Shown: piece by piece, positions 1 through 8,219 of the stretch | Position numbering within the stretch: position 1 is the stretch's first letter | How the letters are laid out: each line of letters opens with the position of its first letter | Assembly (NCBI RefSeq): GCF_007994225.1 | Contig: NZ_VLLL01000008.1 | Span: 1 to 64,000, forward strand | DNA length: 64,000 nucleotides | From: Stackebrandtia albiflava | Lineage (GTDB): Bacteria; Actinomycetota; Actinomycetes; Mycobacteriales; Micromonosporaceae | Direction of reading: 5' to 3' | Translations under genes and position numbers: made by a program | Notes under the pieces: generated by a model | Told to the model about the DNA's origin: nothing | Database searches by the model: none | The model's input: only the letters and a program-made list of their open reading frames with translations

Positions 1-363
1 AGCCTTCACCTGACGACCACGGCGTTGCGATCAGCGATTGCCACCCTCCCGCGAGGTGCTCACCCCCTGGTTCACACCGACCAGGGCTTCCAGTACCGAC
101 ACCCCTACTGGCGTCGGCTCCTGAACGAGGCCGGCTTGGTCCAGTCGATGTCACGCCGCGGCAACTGCCTCGACAACGCCGTAGTCGAGAACTTCTTCGG
201 CCACCTGAAATCCGAGATCTTCCAGCATGAACGCCCACACACCCCTGACCAGCTCATCACCGCCGTCAAGGAATACATCACCTGGTACAACACCGAAAGA
301 ATCCACACACGACTAGAGGGTCTGAGCCCGGTCGAGTACCGGGCCCAGACCCTCGCGGCCTAA
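1..363 (+). CDS. IS3-family transposase, C-terminal part (5' end outside window)
   Basis: The frame is open from base 1, so the gene starts outside the window and only its last ~120 residues are seen. This is the end of a DDE (rve) integrase core: the second Asp is in HTDQG and the Glu in AVVENFF, with exactly 35 residues between them, the D(35)E spacing of IS3-family enzymes. The following stretch with HLKSEIF and YNTERIHTRL is typical of the family C-terminus. The enzyme cuts and joins DNA at the element ends. Whether the upstream half is intact cannot be judged. A candidate right terminal repeat follows the stop codon. Confidence 0.93.
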   Translation, partial: SLHLTTTALRSAIATLPRGAHPLVHTDQGFQYRHPYWRRLLNEAGLVQSMSRRGNCLDNAVVENFFGHLKSEIFQHERPHTPDQLITAVKEYITWYNTERIHTRLEGLSPVEYRAQTLAA

Positions 364-375
364 CCTTCAATAACC

Positions 376-400
376 GGTCCAACTATCAGGGACCAGTTCA
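376..400 (+). repeat. Candidate right terminal inverted repeat of the IS3 element
   Basis: About 13 bases after the transposase stop comes a segment beginning GGTCCAACTATC and ending GACCAGTTCA. IS3-family right ends commonly read like this and finish in CA, so base 400 is the likely element boundary. The matching left end lies outside the window, so this rests on position and resemblance only. Confidence 0.55.
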
Positions 401-463
401 ATCGCGACCGGCCCCACACCTTTCCTGTCGCCGGCTGGCTCACTGCCCACAGTGAACGGTTAC

Positions 464-492
464 TTGCGCCGGTTGCGCACGGGTGCTATGAC
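464..492 (+). promoter_or_regulatory. Candidate promoter for the YbaB-like operon
   Basis: TTGCGC at 464-469 and TATGAC at 487-492 are separated by 17 bp in the gap between the IS end and the first gene at 610. The -35 is good, but the -10 lacks the final T of the actinobacterial TANNNT pattern. It would drive the chain of overlapping genes from 610 to 3346. Confidence 0.35.
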
Positions 493-609
493 TGTAAGCG
501 ACGAGCACGGGAACCCCTCGACGCAGCACACGGCCCCTTCCACGCGCACGTCCACGTGGTGGTCTTACGGAATCGGCATCACCGGTACACACGGAGGACC
601 AAGACGGAG

Positions 610-930
610 ATGACGCACCCCTCGGCGGACCTCGCCGCCCAGATCAACACCGCCCGGATCAGCCTGACCGCCGATACGCCCGAGTCGTTCGACGGCTTGG
701 CGGCACGGCTGGGGGAGATCGAGTTCGAGACCCTCTCGCCCTGCCGGTCGGTATCGGTGTGGATGCGCGCCAACGGGTCTCTCGCCGACGTCGTCATCGC
801 CGACGGCGCCATGGACCGGCGAGACAGTGACGAGATGGCCGCGTTGATCGGCCGAACCATCACCACCGCGGAGGCCACCATGCGAGACGCACTCCGGCTC
901 GCCACGAAGAAGCACGGGGACGGCGCGTGA
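610..930 (+). CDS. YbaB/EbfC-like family protein
   Basis: A 106-residue protein. The ATG at 610 is preferred over an upstream GTG because a purine-rich GGAGG lies about 13 bases before it. The pattern GSLADVVIADGAM followed by a helix with Ala and Leu (LIGRTITTAEATMRDALRLA) resembles the YbaB/EbfC fold. Actinobacteria carry diverged copies of this fold beside ESX (type VII secretion) substrates. The stop overlaps the GTG of the next gene by four bases, so the two are translationally coupled. DNA binding is known for true EbfC but is not shown for these copies. Confidence 0.6.
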   Translation: MTHPSADLAAQINTARISLTADTPESFDGLAARLGEIEFETLSPCRSVSVWMRANGSLADVVIADGAMDRRDSDEMAALIGRTITTAEATMRDALRLATKKHGDGA

Positions 931-1232
931 CCGACGAGGACTTCTGGGAACGGGATCGTGCCGCGTGGCGGGACGCGGCCTCCGGTCTCGCGGCAGCGGA
1001 GAAGAAGTCGATCCAGGCCGTATACGGAGCGGAGTCGGCCAACCGTCTGGTGCGGGTCGTCATGAAGGGCGACTTCCGGCTCGCCGTGCTCGGCATCCAT
1101 CCCGGGGCCTACGAAGCCATGACGGAGGACGAACTCGGCGATGCCGTGATATCCGCATACAACAACGCCCGCCGGGCGGTACACCGAGGACAACTCGAAC
1201 ACCTTCTTCACGCCTCACGACAGGAGGGATGA
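927..1232 (+). CDS. Second YbaB/EbfC-like protein
   Basis: A 101-residue protein starting at GTG within a 4-base overlap with the previous gene. It has the same order of elements as its neighbour: a charged N-terminal helix, a short beta section (VRVVMKGDFRLAVLGIHP) and a C-terminal helix (ELGDAVISAYNNARRAV). This suggests a diverged tandem pair or a heterodimer. It is followed after one base by a gene with a strong AGGAGGG ribosome site. Function unknown; the operon suggests a link to secreted ESX-like proteins. Confidence 0.55.
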   Translation: MTDEDFWERDRAAWRDAASGLAAAEKKSIQAVYGAESANRLVRVVMKGDFRLAVLGIHPGAYEAMTEDELGDAVISAYNNARRAVHRGQLEHLLHASRQEG

Positions 1233-1233
1233 C

Positions 1234-1893
1234 ATGTCCGACGAGTTCGAGGTCCAACAGGAGGCCCTTCTCGACTTCGCGAGGTTCGCCGACGCCAAAT
1301 GGATCGACCTGGAGCCGTGGTCGAGCCTGCACGCCACCGACTTCCATCCGACGCCGGCCGCCTTCGGCGCGGTGTCCGCGGACACGGTGGACGTGGAGTA
1401 CCAGTACTGGCCCTTGACCCCGGAGGAGTTCGAGCAGGAGAAGAACATCACGTTGAACCCCAATCGCGATCCCGGACCGGAGGTGTTGCAGACGTTCGGC
1501 ACCACCGGTGCGAATGTGGCGTCGTACATCGCTCGATACGGCCAGTACGTCAACATCGGGACGCTCCTCGTGGGGCAGGTCGACTGGGGAATGGACACCG
1601 AGGTGGCGGACTGGTTCGAGTACTACGCGGCACGCGGTCCGGGCGGCGGCACGATGGTGTTCGACGCGGAACCCACCGACGCGCCGTGGGCGGCCAAGCT
1701 GCACGGCGACTGGTGCGCGGCGGTCGACAACCGGTTGAAGGAGGTCGATGAGGTGCGAAACGAGATCGACTTCCTCGTTCCCCTGCTCGCCGACGCGGCA
1801 CAACGGTACGCGGACGTCGACGTGACCAACGCGGTGTCGCTCGACAAGTACGCCGACCCCGGCTCCTACTACTTCCCGGAGGACCTGCCGTGA
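1234..1893 (+). CDS. Hypothetical protein of the ESX-like operon
   Basis: A 219-residue acidic protein with no signal peptide or membrane segment that I can see. AGGAGGG a few bases before the ATG fixes the start. It is rich in Tyr, Trp and Asp, including DVEYQYWPLTPEEFEQEK and DWGMDTEVADWFEYYA. The last 60 residues are predicted helical. I do not recognise a family. Its place between YbaB-like genes and a WXG-type gene, with a 4-base overlap to the latter, suggests that it is secreted with them or helps them fold. Confidence 0.6.
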   Translation: MSDEFEVQQEALLDFARFADAKWIDLEPWSSLHATDFHPTPAAFGAVSADTVDVEYQYWPLTPEEFEQEKNITLNPNRDPGPEVLQTFGTTGANVASYIARYGQYVNIGTLLVGQVDWGMDTEVADWFEYYAARGPGGGTMVFDAEPTDAPWAAKLHGDWCAAVDNRLKEVDEVRNEIDFLVPLLADAAQRYADVDVTNAVSLDKYADPGSYYFPEDLP

Positions 1894-2690
1894 CCTCACT
1901 GCACGCCGTCGCCCACGGCAACGCGTTGAACATCGGCACCGCCGACCATCTCGCCAGGCTCGTCGCCCCCGGCGCCGCGACGCCGGGGCAACTCATCAAC
2001 TGGATCAAACGTTTCGACACCGCTCAGCTCGACGACATCATCGAGCGTTTGGAGGACTTGGTCGGTCCGTACGGGAATACCGTCTCCGGTGAGCGAATCG
2101 CGGATGTGTCCGCACGCTGGACGGGCGACGGAGCCGATGCCTTCGTGTCGCGATGGAACCAACTTCGTATGTATATCGGTGAAGAGGAGGATCAAGGCCG
2201 CCGCAACGCCTTGGCCGAGCAACTCGGGGCTATGAAGGATCTACGTGCGAAGATCCAGGAACTCTACGACGGATGTGCCGCCGACATCGAGACGTACCTG
2301 GGCAACCTGCGAGCCGAGTACGTGAAGGCGCTGTGCCGGGACGCCGACGGAGCCGCACTGAAACAGGCGTTGACCGACGGTGGTACGGGGTCCGGTTGGG
2401 GGTCGCCCTTCGGCCTGGTGGGTACCGCCGCCGGAACCGCCGTCGGTGCGGTCGTCGGCCTGATCAACGGTTTCAGCACCGCCTGCCAGCAGCGGGCCAC
2501 CGCACTGTTCGGAACGGGCACCAACATTCACGACCTCGCCACCACACTCAGCAAGGAGGCCAGCGCGCTGGAGCTCGCCGCCGACGGTACGGACGGTTTG
2601 TCGTTGGAGTTCCAGGCTTACAGTCCCGATACGAGAGCGGCCGGTGTGGAGGACTGGGACGAATTGGAGAACGAATGGGTGGTCGTGTGA
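1890..2690 (+). CDS. WXG100-like protein with glycine-rich hydrophobic segment
   Basis: A 266-residue protein starting at GTG in a 4-base overlap. Residues ~45-130 look like a WXG100 helical hairpin: two long helices joined by a turn with WTGDGADAF, a common variant of the W-x-G motif. A Gly/Ala-rich hydrophobic stretch (GLVGTAAGTAVGAVVGLING) follows near residue 180, then another helical and acidic tail. Similar large WXG-like proteins are ESX/type VII substrates. The ATG of the next gene overlaps the stop by one base. Confidence 0.6.
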   Translation: MTSLHAVAHGNALNIGTADHLARLVAPGAATPGQLINWIKRFDTAQLDDIIERLEDLVGPYGNTVSGERIADVSARWTGDGADAFVSRWNQLRMYIGEEEDQGRRNALAEQLGAMKDLRAKIQELYDGCAADIETYLGNLRAEYVKALCRDADGAALKQALTDGGTGSGWGSPFGLVGTAAGTAVGAVVGLINGFSTACQQRATALFGTGTNIHDLATTLSKEASALELAADGTDGLSLEFQAYSPDTRAAGVEDWDELENEWVVV

Positions 2691-3346
2691 TGCGACGACA
2701 CCTCTTGTCGTGGGGTTTGACGGCGGCACTTCTGGTTCTGGGAACCGTCGCCTGTGGGGGTGAGCCCGTCTCCGAATCGGAGTCCACCACGTCGGCCGGT
2801 GCGCAGGAGCCCTCCCCATCGGTCGATCAACGCCTGCTGGGCGACGGGTTCGGTGCTGAGGAGTGGGAAACGCAGTGCGATGCCTTGAAGGGTGCGTTGG
2901 CGAACTCGTTCGATTCGGTCGAAGTCGAGCTGGACGAGACCGAGGACGGCGATCCACTCTGTACCGTCAGTGGCCGGGACGATTCGGCGCAGTTGAGGGC
3001 GAGCATCGACTTGACGCACTACGTGCTTGAGCCCGAGGAGATCGAGGACATCCAGGACGTCATGAATGCGGAGGGTGATCCGGCGAGTGAGTGTGAGGTG
3101 ATCCCATTCTGGGTGGACGAGGCGACCGAGATGCAACTCGACGGGCGACCGTACTGCGGCAGGACGGCGGTGGCGGAAGAGGCGTGGTCGTTCTCTTCGG
3201 CCTACTTCACGACTAGGGCGACGACCGTTCAGGTGACCGCGGTCATCGAGCCCGACGACAACAGCCGGGCGGGGGAATACGAAGCGGACGCCGAACGACT
3301 GCGGGATGTGGCCTTGCGGGAGCTATGGTCGCATCTCGGTGAGTGA
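2690..3346 (+). CDS. Putative lipoprotein
   Basis: A 218-residue protein. The start at 2690 overlaps the previous stop codon (TGATG) and gives a clean lipoprotein signal: MRRH, a hydrophobic core, then GTVAC as a tolerable lipobox with the lipidated Cys near residue 21, followed by a Ser/Glu-rich linker. The mature part has several Cys residues and charged beta-type segments (CDALKGAL, DPLCTVSGRD, PYCGRTAV). It resembles the DUF3558 type of actinobacterial lipoproteins only loosely. It probably sits on the outer face of the membrane and closes the operon. Confidence 0.6.
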   Translation: MRRHLLSWGLTAALLVLGTVACGGEPVSESESTTSAGAQEPSPSVDQRLLGDGFGAEEWETQCDALKGALANSFDSVEVELDETEDGDPLCTVSGRDDSAQLRASIDLTHYVLEPEEIEDIQDVMNAEGDPASECEVIPFWVDEATEMQLDGRPYCGRTAVAEEAWSFSSAYFTTRATTVQVTAVIEPDDNSRAGEYEADAERLRDVALRELWSHLGE

Positions 3347-3576
3347 TCGATCGGTGACAGTCATCGTCCCGTGGTCTCGAACGCCTTGACGCAGACCGTG
3401 TGCGGAATGTGTCTTCCGGCGAGGCGAGCCGTTCATGAAGGGACGGGGCCGGGGATGGCATGTCGTGAGGGAGGATGTGGGGCAGTCGTCTGCGGCTGTG
3501 GTGCAACCCGGTGGGGTGCCGAGACGTGTGCTCTTAAATGTTTCGCAAATGGGGGACATATCGGGCCGTGGCGTCA

Positions 3577-3592
3577 CGCAAATCGTCTTGCG
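3577..3592. promoter_or_regulatory. Candidate LacI-type operator
   Basis: CGCAA and TTGCG flank ATCGTC, giving an inverted repeat 65-80 bases upstream of the lacI-like gene. CGCAAAT also occurs at 3544-3550. LacI-family operators often contain such CGCAA/TTGCG halves, so self-regulation is plausible. The rest of the 309-base gap (3347-3655) shows nothing I can name. Confidence 0.35.
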
Positions 3593-3655
3593 AGCCGGTA
3601 ATCTTGACGGTGGACAGCGGTTCCGGACGACCAGGTTTGAGGGAGTGGTTGCGCA

Positions 3656-4636
3656 GTGGCACGTCGTGACCGGGTCGGCATCACCGACGTGGCGGCCAAG
3701 GCGGGCGTCAGCGTCACCACGGTGTCGCATGTGCTCAGTTCTCGCCGCCCGGTGTCCGAGGCGACCCGGGCGAAGGTCCTGGCCGTCATCGAGGAACTCG
3801 ACTACCGGCCGAACGAGCTGGCCCGCAGTATGCGCGCCCGCCGCACCCACACGGTCGGCGTGATCGTCCCCGACATCACCAACCCGTTCTACACGGCGGC
3901 ATTCCGCGGCCTCCAGGAGGCGGTCGCGCCCGCCGGTTACCACTGCATCGTGACCAGCACCGACGCCGAGCGGAGTGTCGAACGCGACGTGGTCCGCCAG
4001 ATGCTCACCCGCGTCGACGGCATCGTCATGTCCGGCGCGGACAAGCGCCTGGAGGACGTGCAACCGGTCGTCGACGCCGGTGTGCCACTGGTGCTGCTGG
4101 GCGCCGACCTGACCGGCGGCTTCGACGTGGTGACCAACGCCGACGAGGAGTCCGGAGCGGTGGCCGCCGAATACCTGGTCGGGCGCGGATACCGGCGCAT
4201 CGCGTTCCTGTCCACCGAGTCCGAACCGGCGGCGCGACGGCTGGCGGGATACCGGGAGGTGGTGTCCCCGCCGGAGGAACTGATCGTGCCGGTCGCGGAG
4301 AGCCTCGAAGGCGGCGCGCGTGGTATGGCGACCCTCGCCGGCCTGGCCGAGCCGCCCGACGCGGTGATCTGCGGCAACGACGTGATGGCGATCGGCGCCA
4401 TGTACGAGGCCGCCGACCGCGGCCTGCGGGTTCCCGACGACATCGCGGTCATGGGTTTCGACGACATCGACGCCGCCGCGCTGGTCTCGCCCCGGCTCAC
4501 CACGATGGCCACCGCGTCCCGTGAACACGGCCAGGTGGCGGGGGAGATGCTGTTGCGCCGGATGAACGACGACGGCGCGGGCGAGCCGCGGCGGGTCGTG
4601 TTCCCGGCCAAGCTGATCGCCCGGGACTCCGCCTGA
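3656..4636 (+). CDS. LacI-family transcriptional regulator
   Basis: A 326-residue regulator. The GTG start follows GAGGGAG by about ten bases. Residues ~7-30 form the LacI helix-turn-helix (ITDVAAKAGVSVTTVSHVL) with the hinge after it. Residues ~60-320 are the periplasmic-binding-like sugar sensor (VGVIVPDITNPFY, GYRRIAFL, VMGFDDID). Such proteins repress sugar uptake and catabolism genes and release DNA on binding a sugar. No sugar gene is adjacent. The nearest carbohydrate transporter in the window is at 20.4-23.6 kb and a link to it is only a guess. Confidence 0.95.
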   Translation: MARRDRVGITDVAAKAGVSVTTVSHVLSSRRPVSEATRAKVLAVIEELDYRPNELARSMRARRTHTVGVIVPDITNPFYTAAFRGLQEAVAPAGYHCIVTSTDAERSVERDVVRQMLTRVDGIVMSGADKRLEDVQPVVDAGVPLVLLGADLTGGFDVVTNADEESGAVAAEYLVGRGYRRIAFLSTESEPAARRLAGYREVVSPPEELIVPVAESLEGGARGMATLAGLAEPPDAVICGNDVMAIGAMYEAADRGLRVPDDIAVMGFDDIDAAALVSPRLTTMATASREHGQVAGEMLLRRMNDDGAGEPRRVVFPAKLIARDSA

Positions 4637-4743
4637 GACTGCCTCTCACATGCGGAACGCGTTGACGTGCCGTGGTTTCCGGCCTTAGGGTCGGCGTGCC
4701 CCGGTCGTTCGGTCCGGTGGTGTCCTCGTCGGGAGGTGCGGTG

Positions 4744-5091
4744 ATGGACGTGACGTCGATGGTCCTGCGGGTGGTCGCGGCGGGCGTCGTCTCCGTGACG
4801 GCGGCACTCGCCCACGTCGGTGTCGCCGGCGCGGCACCCGCCGGTGTGGTCGAGGAGTCGGGCACCCCGGCGGTCTCGGACCGTCCTTCGGGCAGCCTCA
4901 CCTCCGAACCCGGTCAGGGCGTCGAATGGTGGTGGCCCGCCGCCGCCCTGCTGGTGATCGCGGTCGCCGCAGTCTGGCTGTTCCTGCGGCGGCGGGCGGC
5001 GACCCGGCCGGTGACCTCCCCGCCGCGGCCTCCCGAGCCCCGGAGGCCCTACCGGTCGACGCCTCCGATCTACCGGCCACCCGAGCGCTGA
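4744..5091 (+). CDS. Small secreted/membrane-anchored protein
   Basis: A 115-residue protein. The ATG at 4744 is chosen because GGGAGG lies eight bases before it. An N-terminal hydrophobic signal (MVLRVVAAGVVSVTAALAHV) ending in an AGAAPA-type cleavage site is followed by a short linker and one transmembrane helix (WWWPAAALLVIAVAAVWLFL). The tail is Arg/Pro-rich and presumably cytoplasmic. The layout is that of a type I membrane protein with a tiny outside domain. No family is recognised. The ~107 bases before it, down to the lacI-like stop, hold no other gene. Confidence 0.6.
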   Translation: MDVTSMVLRVVAAGVVSVTAALAHVGVAGAAPAGVVEESGTPAVSDRPSGSLTSEPGQGVEWWWPAAALLVIAVAAVWLFLRRRAATRPVTSPPRPPEPRRPYRSTPPIYRPPER

Positions 5092-5305
5092 GCCGGGTCC
5101 GGTGGAACGGGGGGCGGCCCGTATTCCGGTCGTTGGCGCGCTCCCTTTCGGAATCCGGCGCCCGTCCGCCGAACGGGTCCGGCGATGGACGAAGATGAGA
5201 GTCGTCGTGCCCATGCTTCACATGGAGACGCGAGACACTTATTGTCGTGTGGTGAGGTGATCGCACCTTCGGTCTGTGTGGACCGGTGGGACGCCCTCGT
5301 GAGAC

Positions 5306-5337
5306 GTGCCGGGGCACGGTGTGACGCGCCCCGGCAC
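5306..5337. other. Hairpin in a long intergenic region
   Basis: GTGCCGGGGC (5306-5315) pairs perfectly with GCCCCGGCAC (5328-5337) across a 12-base loop. It lies in the 427-base gap 5092-5518, which otherwise has no convincing gene. No T-run follows, so it could be an intrinsic-like terminator or a structured leader. The purpose is not clear. Confidence 0.4.
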
Positions 5338-5518
5338 CGGGACCATCCACGAGCATTGGAGTGACCATGGATGGCAGTGAAAGGATACGGAGGGATTCGG
5401 CCGTGATCCAGGTCGTCGAACCCGCCCGGTTTTCATATGGCGGACCAGAACGCCGGAGGGATCCCCTCACCGGCCGGGTGAGTGGTGAGAGTGGGCCGTG
5501 CGGTCCGGTGGTGTCGTC

Positions 5519-5836
5519 ATGACCGCGCAGGACGCCGACCGGGCGGCGGCGACGGTGTGGGCGGACATGACGGTGTACGGCACCTACCGGGTGCCGACCG
5601 CGCACCAGACCCTCACGGTGACCTCGGCGCCGACGGCGGAGCACACCATCCGGGTGTGGGGGTGCTGGCGGGGTGAGCAGTCCTTGATCCTGACGATCTC
5701 GTGTCCGGACACCTGCCCGGAACCGCGTTGGGGCGCGGGCTGGGTGGACAACCCGCCGGACTGGCGGCGTGACATCGAGGCGGGGGCGTTGCGGGTGTAC
5801 CGGCGCTGGCGGTCGGAGGGGCGGGCCGATGGCTGA
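5519..5836 (+). CDS. Hypothetical protein
   Basis: A 105-residue protein if the ATG at 5519 is used; GTG-type starts exist upstream. It reads as a mostly beta protein (VYGTYRVPTAHQTLTVTS, HTIRVWGCWRGEQSLILTIS) with several Trp and Cys residues and an Arg-rich end. It overlaps the next small zinc-ribbon gene by eight bases, so the two are probably co-translated. I do not recognise the family. Confidence 0.5.
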   Translation: MTAQDADRAAATVWADMTVYGTYRVPTAHQTLTVTSAPTAEHTIRVWGCWRGEQSLILTISCPDTCPEPRWGAGWVDNPPDWRRDIEAGALRVYRRWRSEGRADG

Positions 5837-6002
5837 TCCGGCGGGTGTCCCGACCACGGTCCCCACGGTCCGGTGTCCACGTTGCCGGGTGCCCGGTGGC
5901 GCGGTGGTGTCGCCGGGTGCGGGCCGGGAGGGGCCGGGTTGCGGCACCTGCGGTGGTAGGGGTTGGCTGCCGTTCGGTCGGCGCGAGGCGCAGTCGGTCT
6001 AG
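5829..6002 (+). CDS. Small zinc-ribbon protein
   Basis: A 57-residue protein whose ATG lies inside the 3' end of the preceding gene. It contains CPRC followed ~18 residues later by CGTCGGRGW, four Cys that could bind one zinc; CxxCxGxG is also the unit of DnaJ-type zinc fingers. The short length and overlap suggest a partner or regulator of the upstream protein. The real start could differ, but the Cys pattern makes coding use likely. Confidence 0.55.
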   Translation: MADPAGVPTTVPTVRCPRCRVPGGAVVSPGAGREGPGCGTCGGRGWLPFGRREAQSV

Positions 6003-6171
6003 TGGGTGTCGTCTCGGCGAGGTGGCCCGAGACCGGCCACGCCATCGGCGTATCGACGTTCCTAAAAATTATCAAATCGTTTTGCACCAGCCCTTCCCTC
6101 GGCGTGCGAATCCATTTAGAGTGACCGAAACGTCGGCGGTGCCCACCGGCCACGGCTGAAAGGGTTTCGGT

Positions 6172-6483
6172 ATGCAGATCGATGAGGGACAGGTGCGTTC
6201 ACTCGGCGCGCGCATCCGCACCCTGGGCGAGGACGCCGACGCATACCTGCGTGGCATGTCGGGCTCCTTCGAGGCCGGTTGCCAGGGCAACGACGGCTTC
6301 GTCGCGGTCGCGACCCTGCGACAGACCTTCGCCCGGTTGGAGGCGCTCACCGGCGCACTGGCCGGCGAGTCCCGCAACACCGGTGAGAAGGTCGTGACCG
6401 CCGCCGTCTGCCACGGACTCAACGACGACCGCCAGTCGAGCGGCTTCCGCGCGTTCACCGGCCTCGTGAACGGAGGCCGCTGA
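6172..6483 (+). CDS. Small helical ESX/WXG100-like protein
   Basis: A 103-residue protein predicted to be nearly all helix, with AAAGGG ahead of the ATG. The length and helix-turn-helix layout (VRSLGARIRTLGEDADAYL ... LRQTFARLEALTGALAGES) match WXG100/ESX-type small secreted proteins, though the turn has no clear W-x-G. The gene directly after it starts two bases past the stop and encodes a hydrolase with its own WXG-like domain. The two probably form a pair, secreted or membrane-associated. Confidence 0.6.
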   Translation: MQIDEGQVRSLGARIRTLGEDADAYLRGMSGSFEAGCQGNDGFVAVATLRQTFARLEALTGALAGESRNTGEKVVTAAVCHGLNDDRQSSGFRAFTGLVNGGR

Positions 6484-6484
6484 C

Positions 6485-8113
6485 ATGGTGTCGTTCCAAC
6501 AGCTCCGCATGGCCGACCCCGGCACCCTGCGCGGCGCGGCCGACGCCGCCCGCAAGGTCGCACGGGAACTGGAACAGTTCGGCACCGACACCGACCGGCA
6601 CCGGGTCGGCCTGGCCGCCGCCTGGTCGGGGACGGACTCCGACGCCGCCGGGGGAGTCCTGGCGAACCAGTTCGCCGACTACCGCAACACCGCCGCCTCC
6701 TACCGCCGGGTGGACTCCATCGTGTCCATGCTGGCCGGTGAGATGGACGGCGCCAGGCAGATCCTGGAGTCGGCGATCTCCATGGCACCCTCCATCCCCG
6801 GCCGGGTGGGCGAGGACGGCTCCGTCCACATCAACTGGGCGGCCCTGGGTTCCAGCCCGTCACCCGCCGCCGTCAGCGCGGCCCAGCAGCGTGCCCAACA
6901 GGTCGCCGGATACATCCGGCAGGCCGTCATGCGCGCCACCGAGGCCGATCAACGGGCGCAGGGCGAACTCGTCGGGCTCGTCGGTGCCACCAACGTGCGG
7001 CTCTCCGGGACCACCGCGCCCCGCATCCCCGCCGAGGGCACCGATCCCCGCCAGGTGAACGAGTGGTGGGACGGCCTCACAGACGCACAGCGCGAACAGC
7101 TCATCCAGAGCAACCCGCACGCCATCGGCGGCCTCGACGGCGTCCCGGTCGCCGCCCGCGACCAGGCGAACCGGCTCGACCTGGCGCAGGAACGCGGTCC
7201 GCTGCTGGAACGGCGTGCGGCGCTTCAGGAACGGCTCGACAGCCTCGGCTACCCCTCGCGCGGCGACTACGGTTACGCCCACGAGCACGCCCAGGTGAGC
7301 CGGGAACTGCGCCAGGTCAACGACCGCATCGCCAACATCGACTCGTTGCGGGAACAGATGGCCCGCACCGACCTGCAGGGTTCCACCGAACGGCTCTACC
7401 TGATCGACTACGACTCCGCGGCGGACGGCCGGGCGGTCATCTCGGTGGGGAACCCCGACCTGGCCGACAACGTGGTGACCTACGTGCCCGGCACCACCGC
7501 CGACGTGCCCGGCATCGGCGGCGACGTGAACCGTTCACTGTGGATGCAGGCGGACGCCGCCGCCGCGGACCCGAGCCGTACCACGGCCGCCGTGACCTGG
7601 CTCGGCTACGACGCCCCCGACCACGTGGTCCCCAACGCGATCTTCGACCACTACTACGAGGACGCCGCCGCCGACCTGACGTCGTTCCAGCAGGGACTCC
7701 GTGCCACCCACGAGGGCGCCCCGTCGCTGAACACGCTCATGGGACACAGCTACGGCGCCTCCACGATCGGCCACGCGGCGCACAACGCCGACCTGGGCGT
7801 CGACAACCTGGTCCAGGTCGCCAGCCCCGGCGGCGGCTTCGGGCGGGGCGACAACGCGTCCGACTACATCGGACTCACTCCCGAGCACGTCTGGGCGACC
7901 CGGGCGGGCGACGACCCGATCCGGTTCGTGTCCCAGATACACGGCAACGACCCCATGGATGAGGATTTCGGCGGCCGGACGTTCCCGGCCGGTGACGGTG
8001 GGCATTCGGGGTACTGGAATGCCGACAACGAGGCCCGCCGTCACATGGCCAACATCATCACCGGCCAGTACGACCGGGTGCCGAGCACGCAGCACCCGGT
8101 TCCGCAGCCGTAG
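6485..8113 (+). CDS. Alpha/beta-hydrolase (DUF1023-type) with N-terminal WXG-like helical region
   Basis: A 542-residue protein. Residues ~1-130 are helical with a WSGTDSDAA turn, like WXG100 proteins. Residues ~150-330 are charged coiled-coil-like helices. Residues ~340-520 form an alpha/beta-hydrolase of the DUF1023 kind: TWLGYDAP, then the nucleophile elbow GHSYGAS with Ser422, and a late Asp/His region (DEDFGGRTFPAGDGGHSGYW). DUF1023 proteins are common near ESX genes in actinomycetes. The substrate is unknown; an esterase or lipase role is likely. It sits between a small WXG-like gene and a mycosin gene, which supports export by type VII secretion. Confidence 0.8.
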   Translation: MVSFQQLRMADPGTLRGAADAARKVARELEQFGTDTDRHRVGLAAAWSGTDSDAAGGVLANQFADYRNTAASYRRVDSIVSMLAGEMDGARQILESAISMAPSIPGRVGEDGSVHINWAALGSSPSPAAVSAAQQRAQQVAGYIRQAVMRATEADQRAQGELVGLVGATNVRLSGTTAPRIPAEGTDPRQVNEWWDGLTDAQREQLIQSNPHAIGGLDGVPVAARDQANRLDLAQERGPLLERRAALQERLDSLGYPSRGDYGYAHEHAQVSRELRQVNDRIANIDSLREQMARTDLQGSTERLYLIDYDSAADGRAVISVGNPDLADNVVTYVPGTTADVPGIGGDVNRSLWMQADAAAADPSRTTAAVTWLGYDAPDHVVPNAIFDHYYEDAAADLTSFQQGLRATHEGAPSLNTLMGHSYGASTIGHAAHNADLGVDNLVQVASPGGGFGRGDNASDYIGLTPEHVWATRAGDDPIRFVSQIHGNDPMDEDFGGRTFPAGDGGHSGYWNADNEARRHMANIITGQYDRVPSTQHPVPQP

Positions 8114-8219
8114 TCCTCACGTCGCCGGTGGGGTCGACCGCCCACCGACTCCACCGGCGACCATTCGTTCAGGTAAACATGATGGCCCCGGTGTCGGCTC
8201 TCGATTCGGTGAGGTGGAC

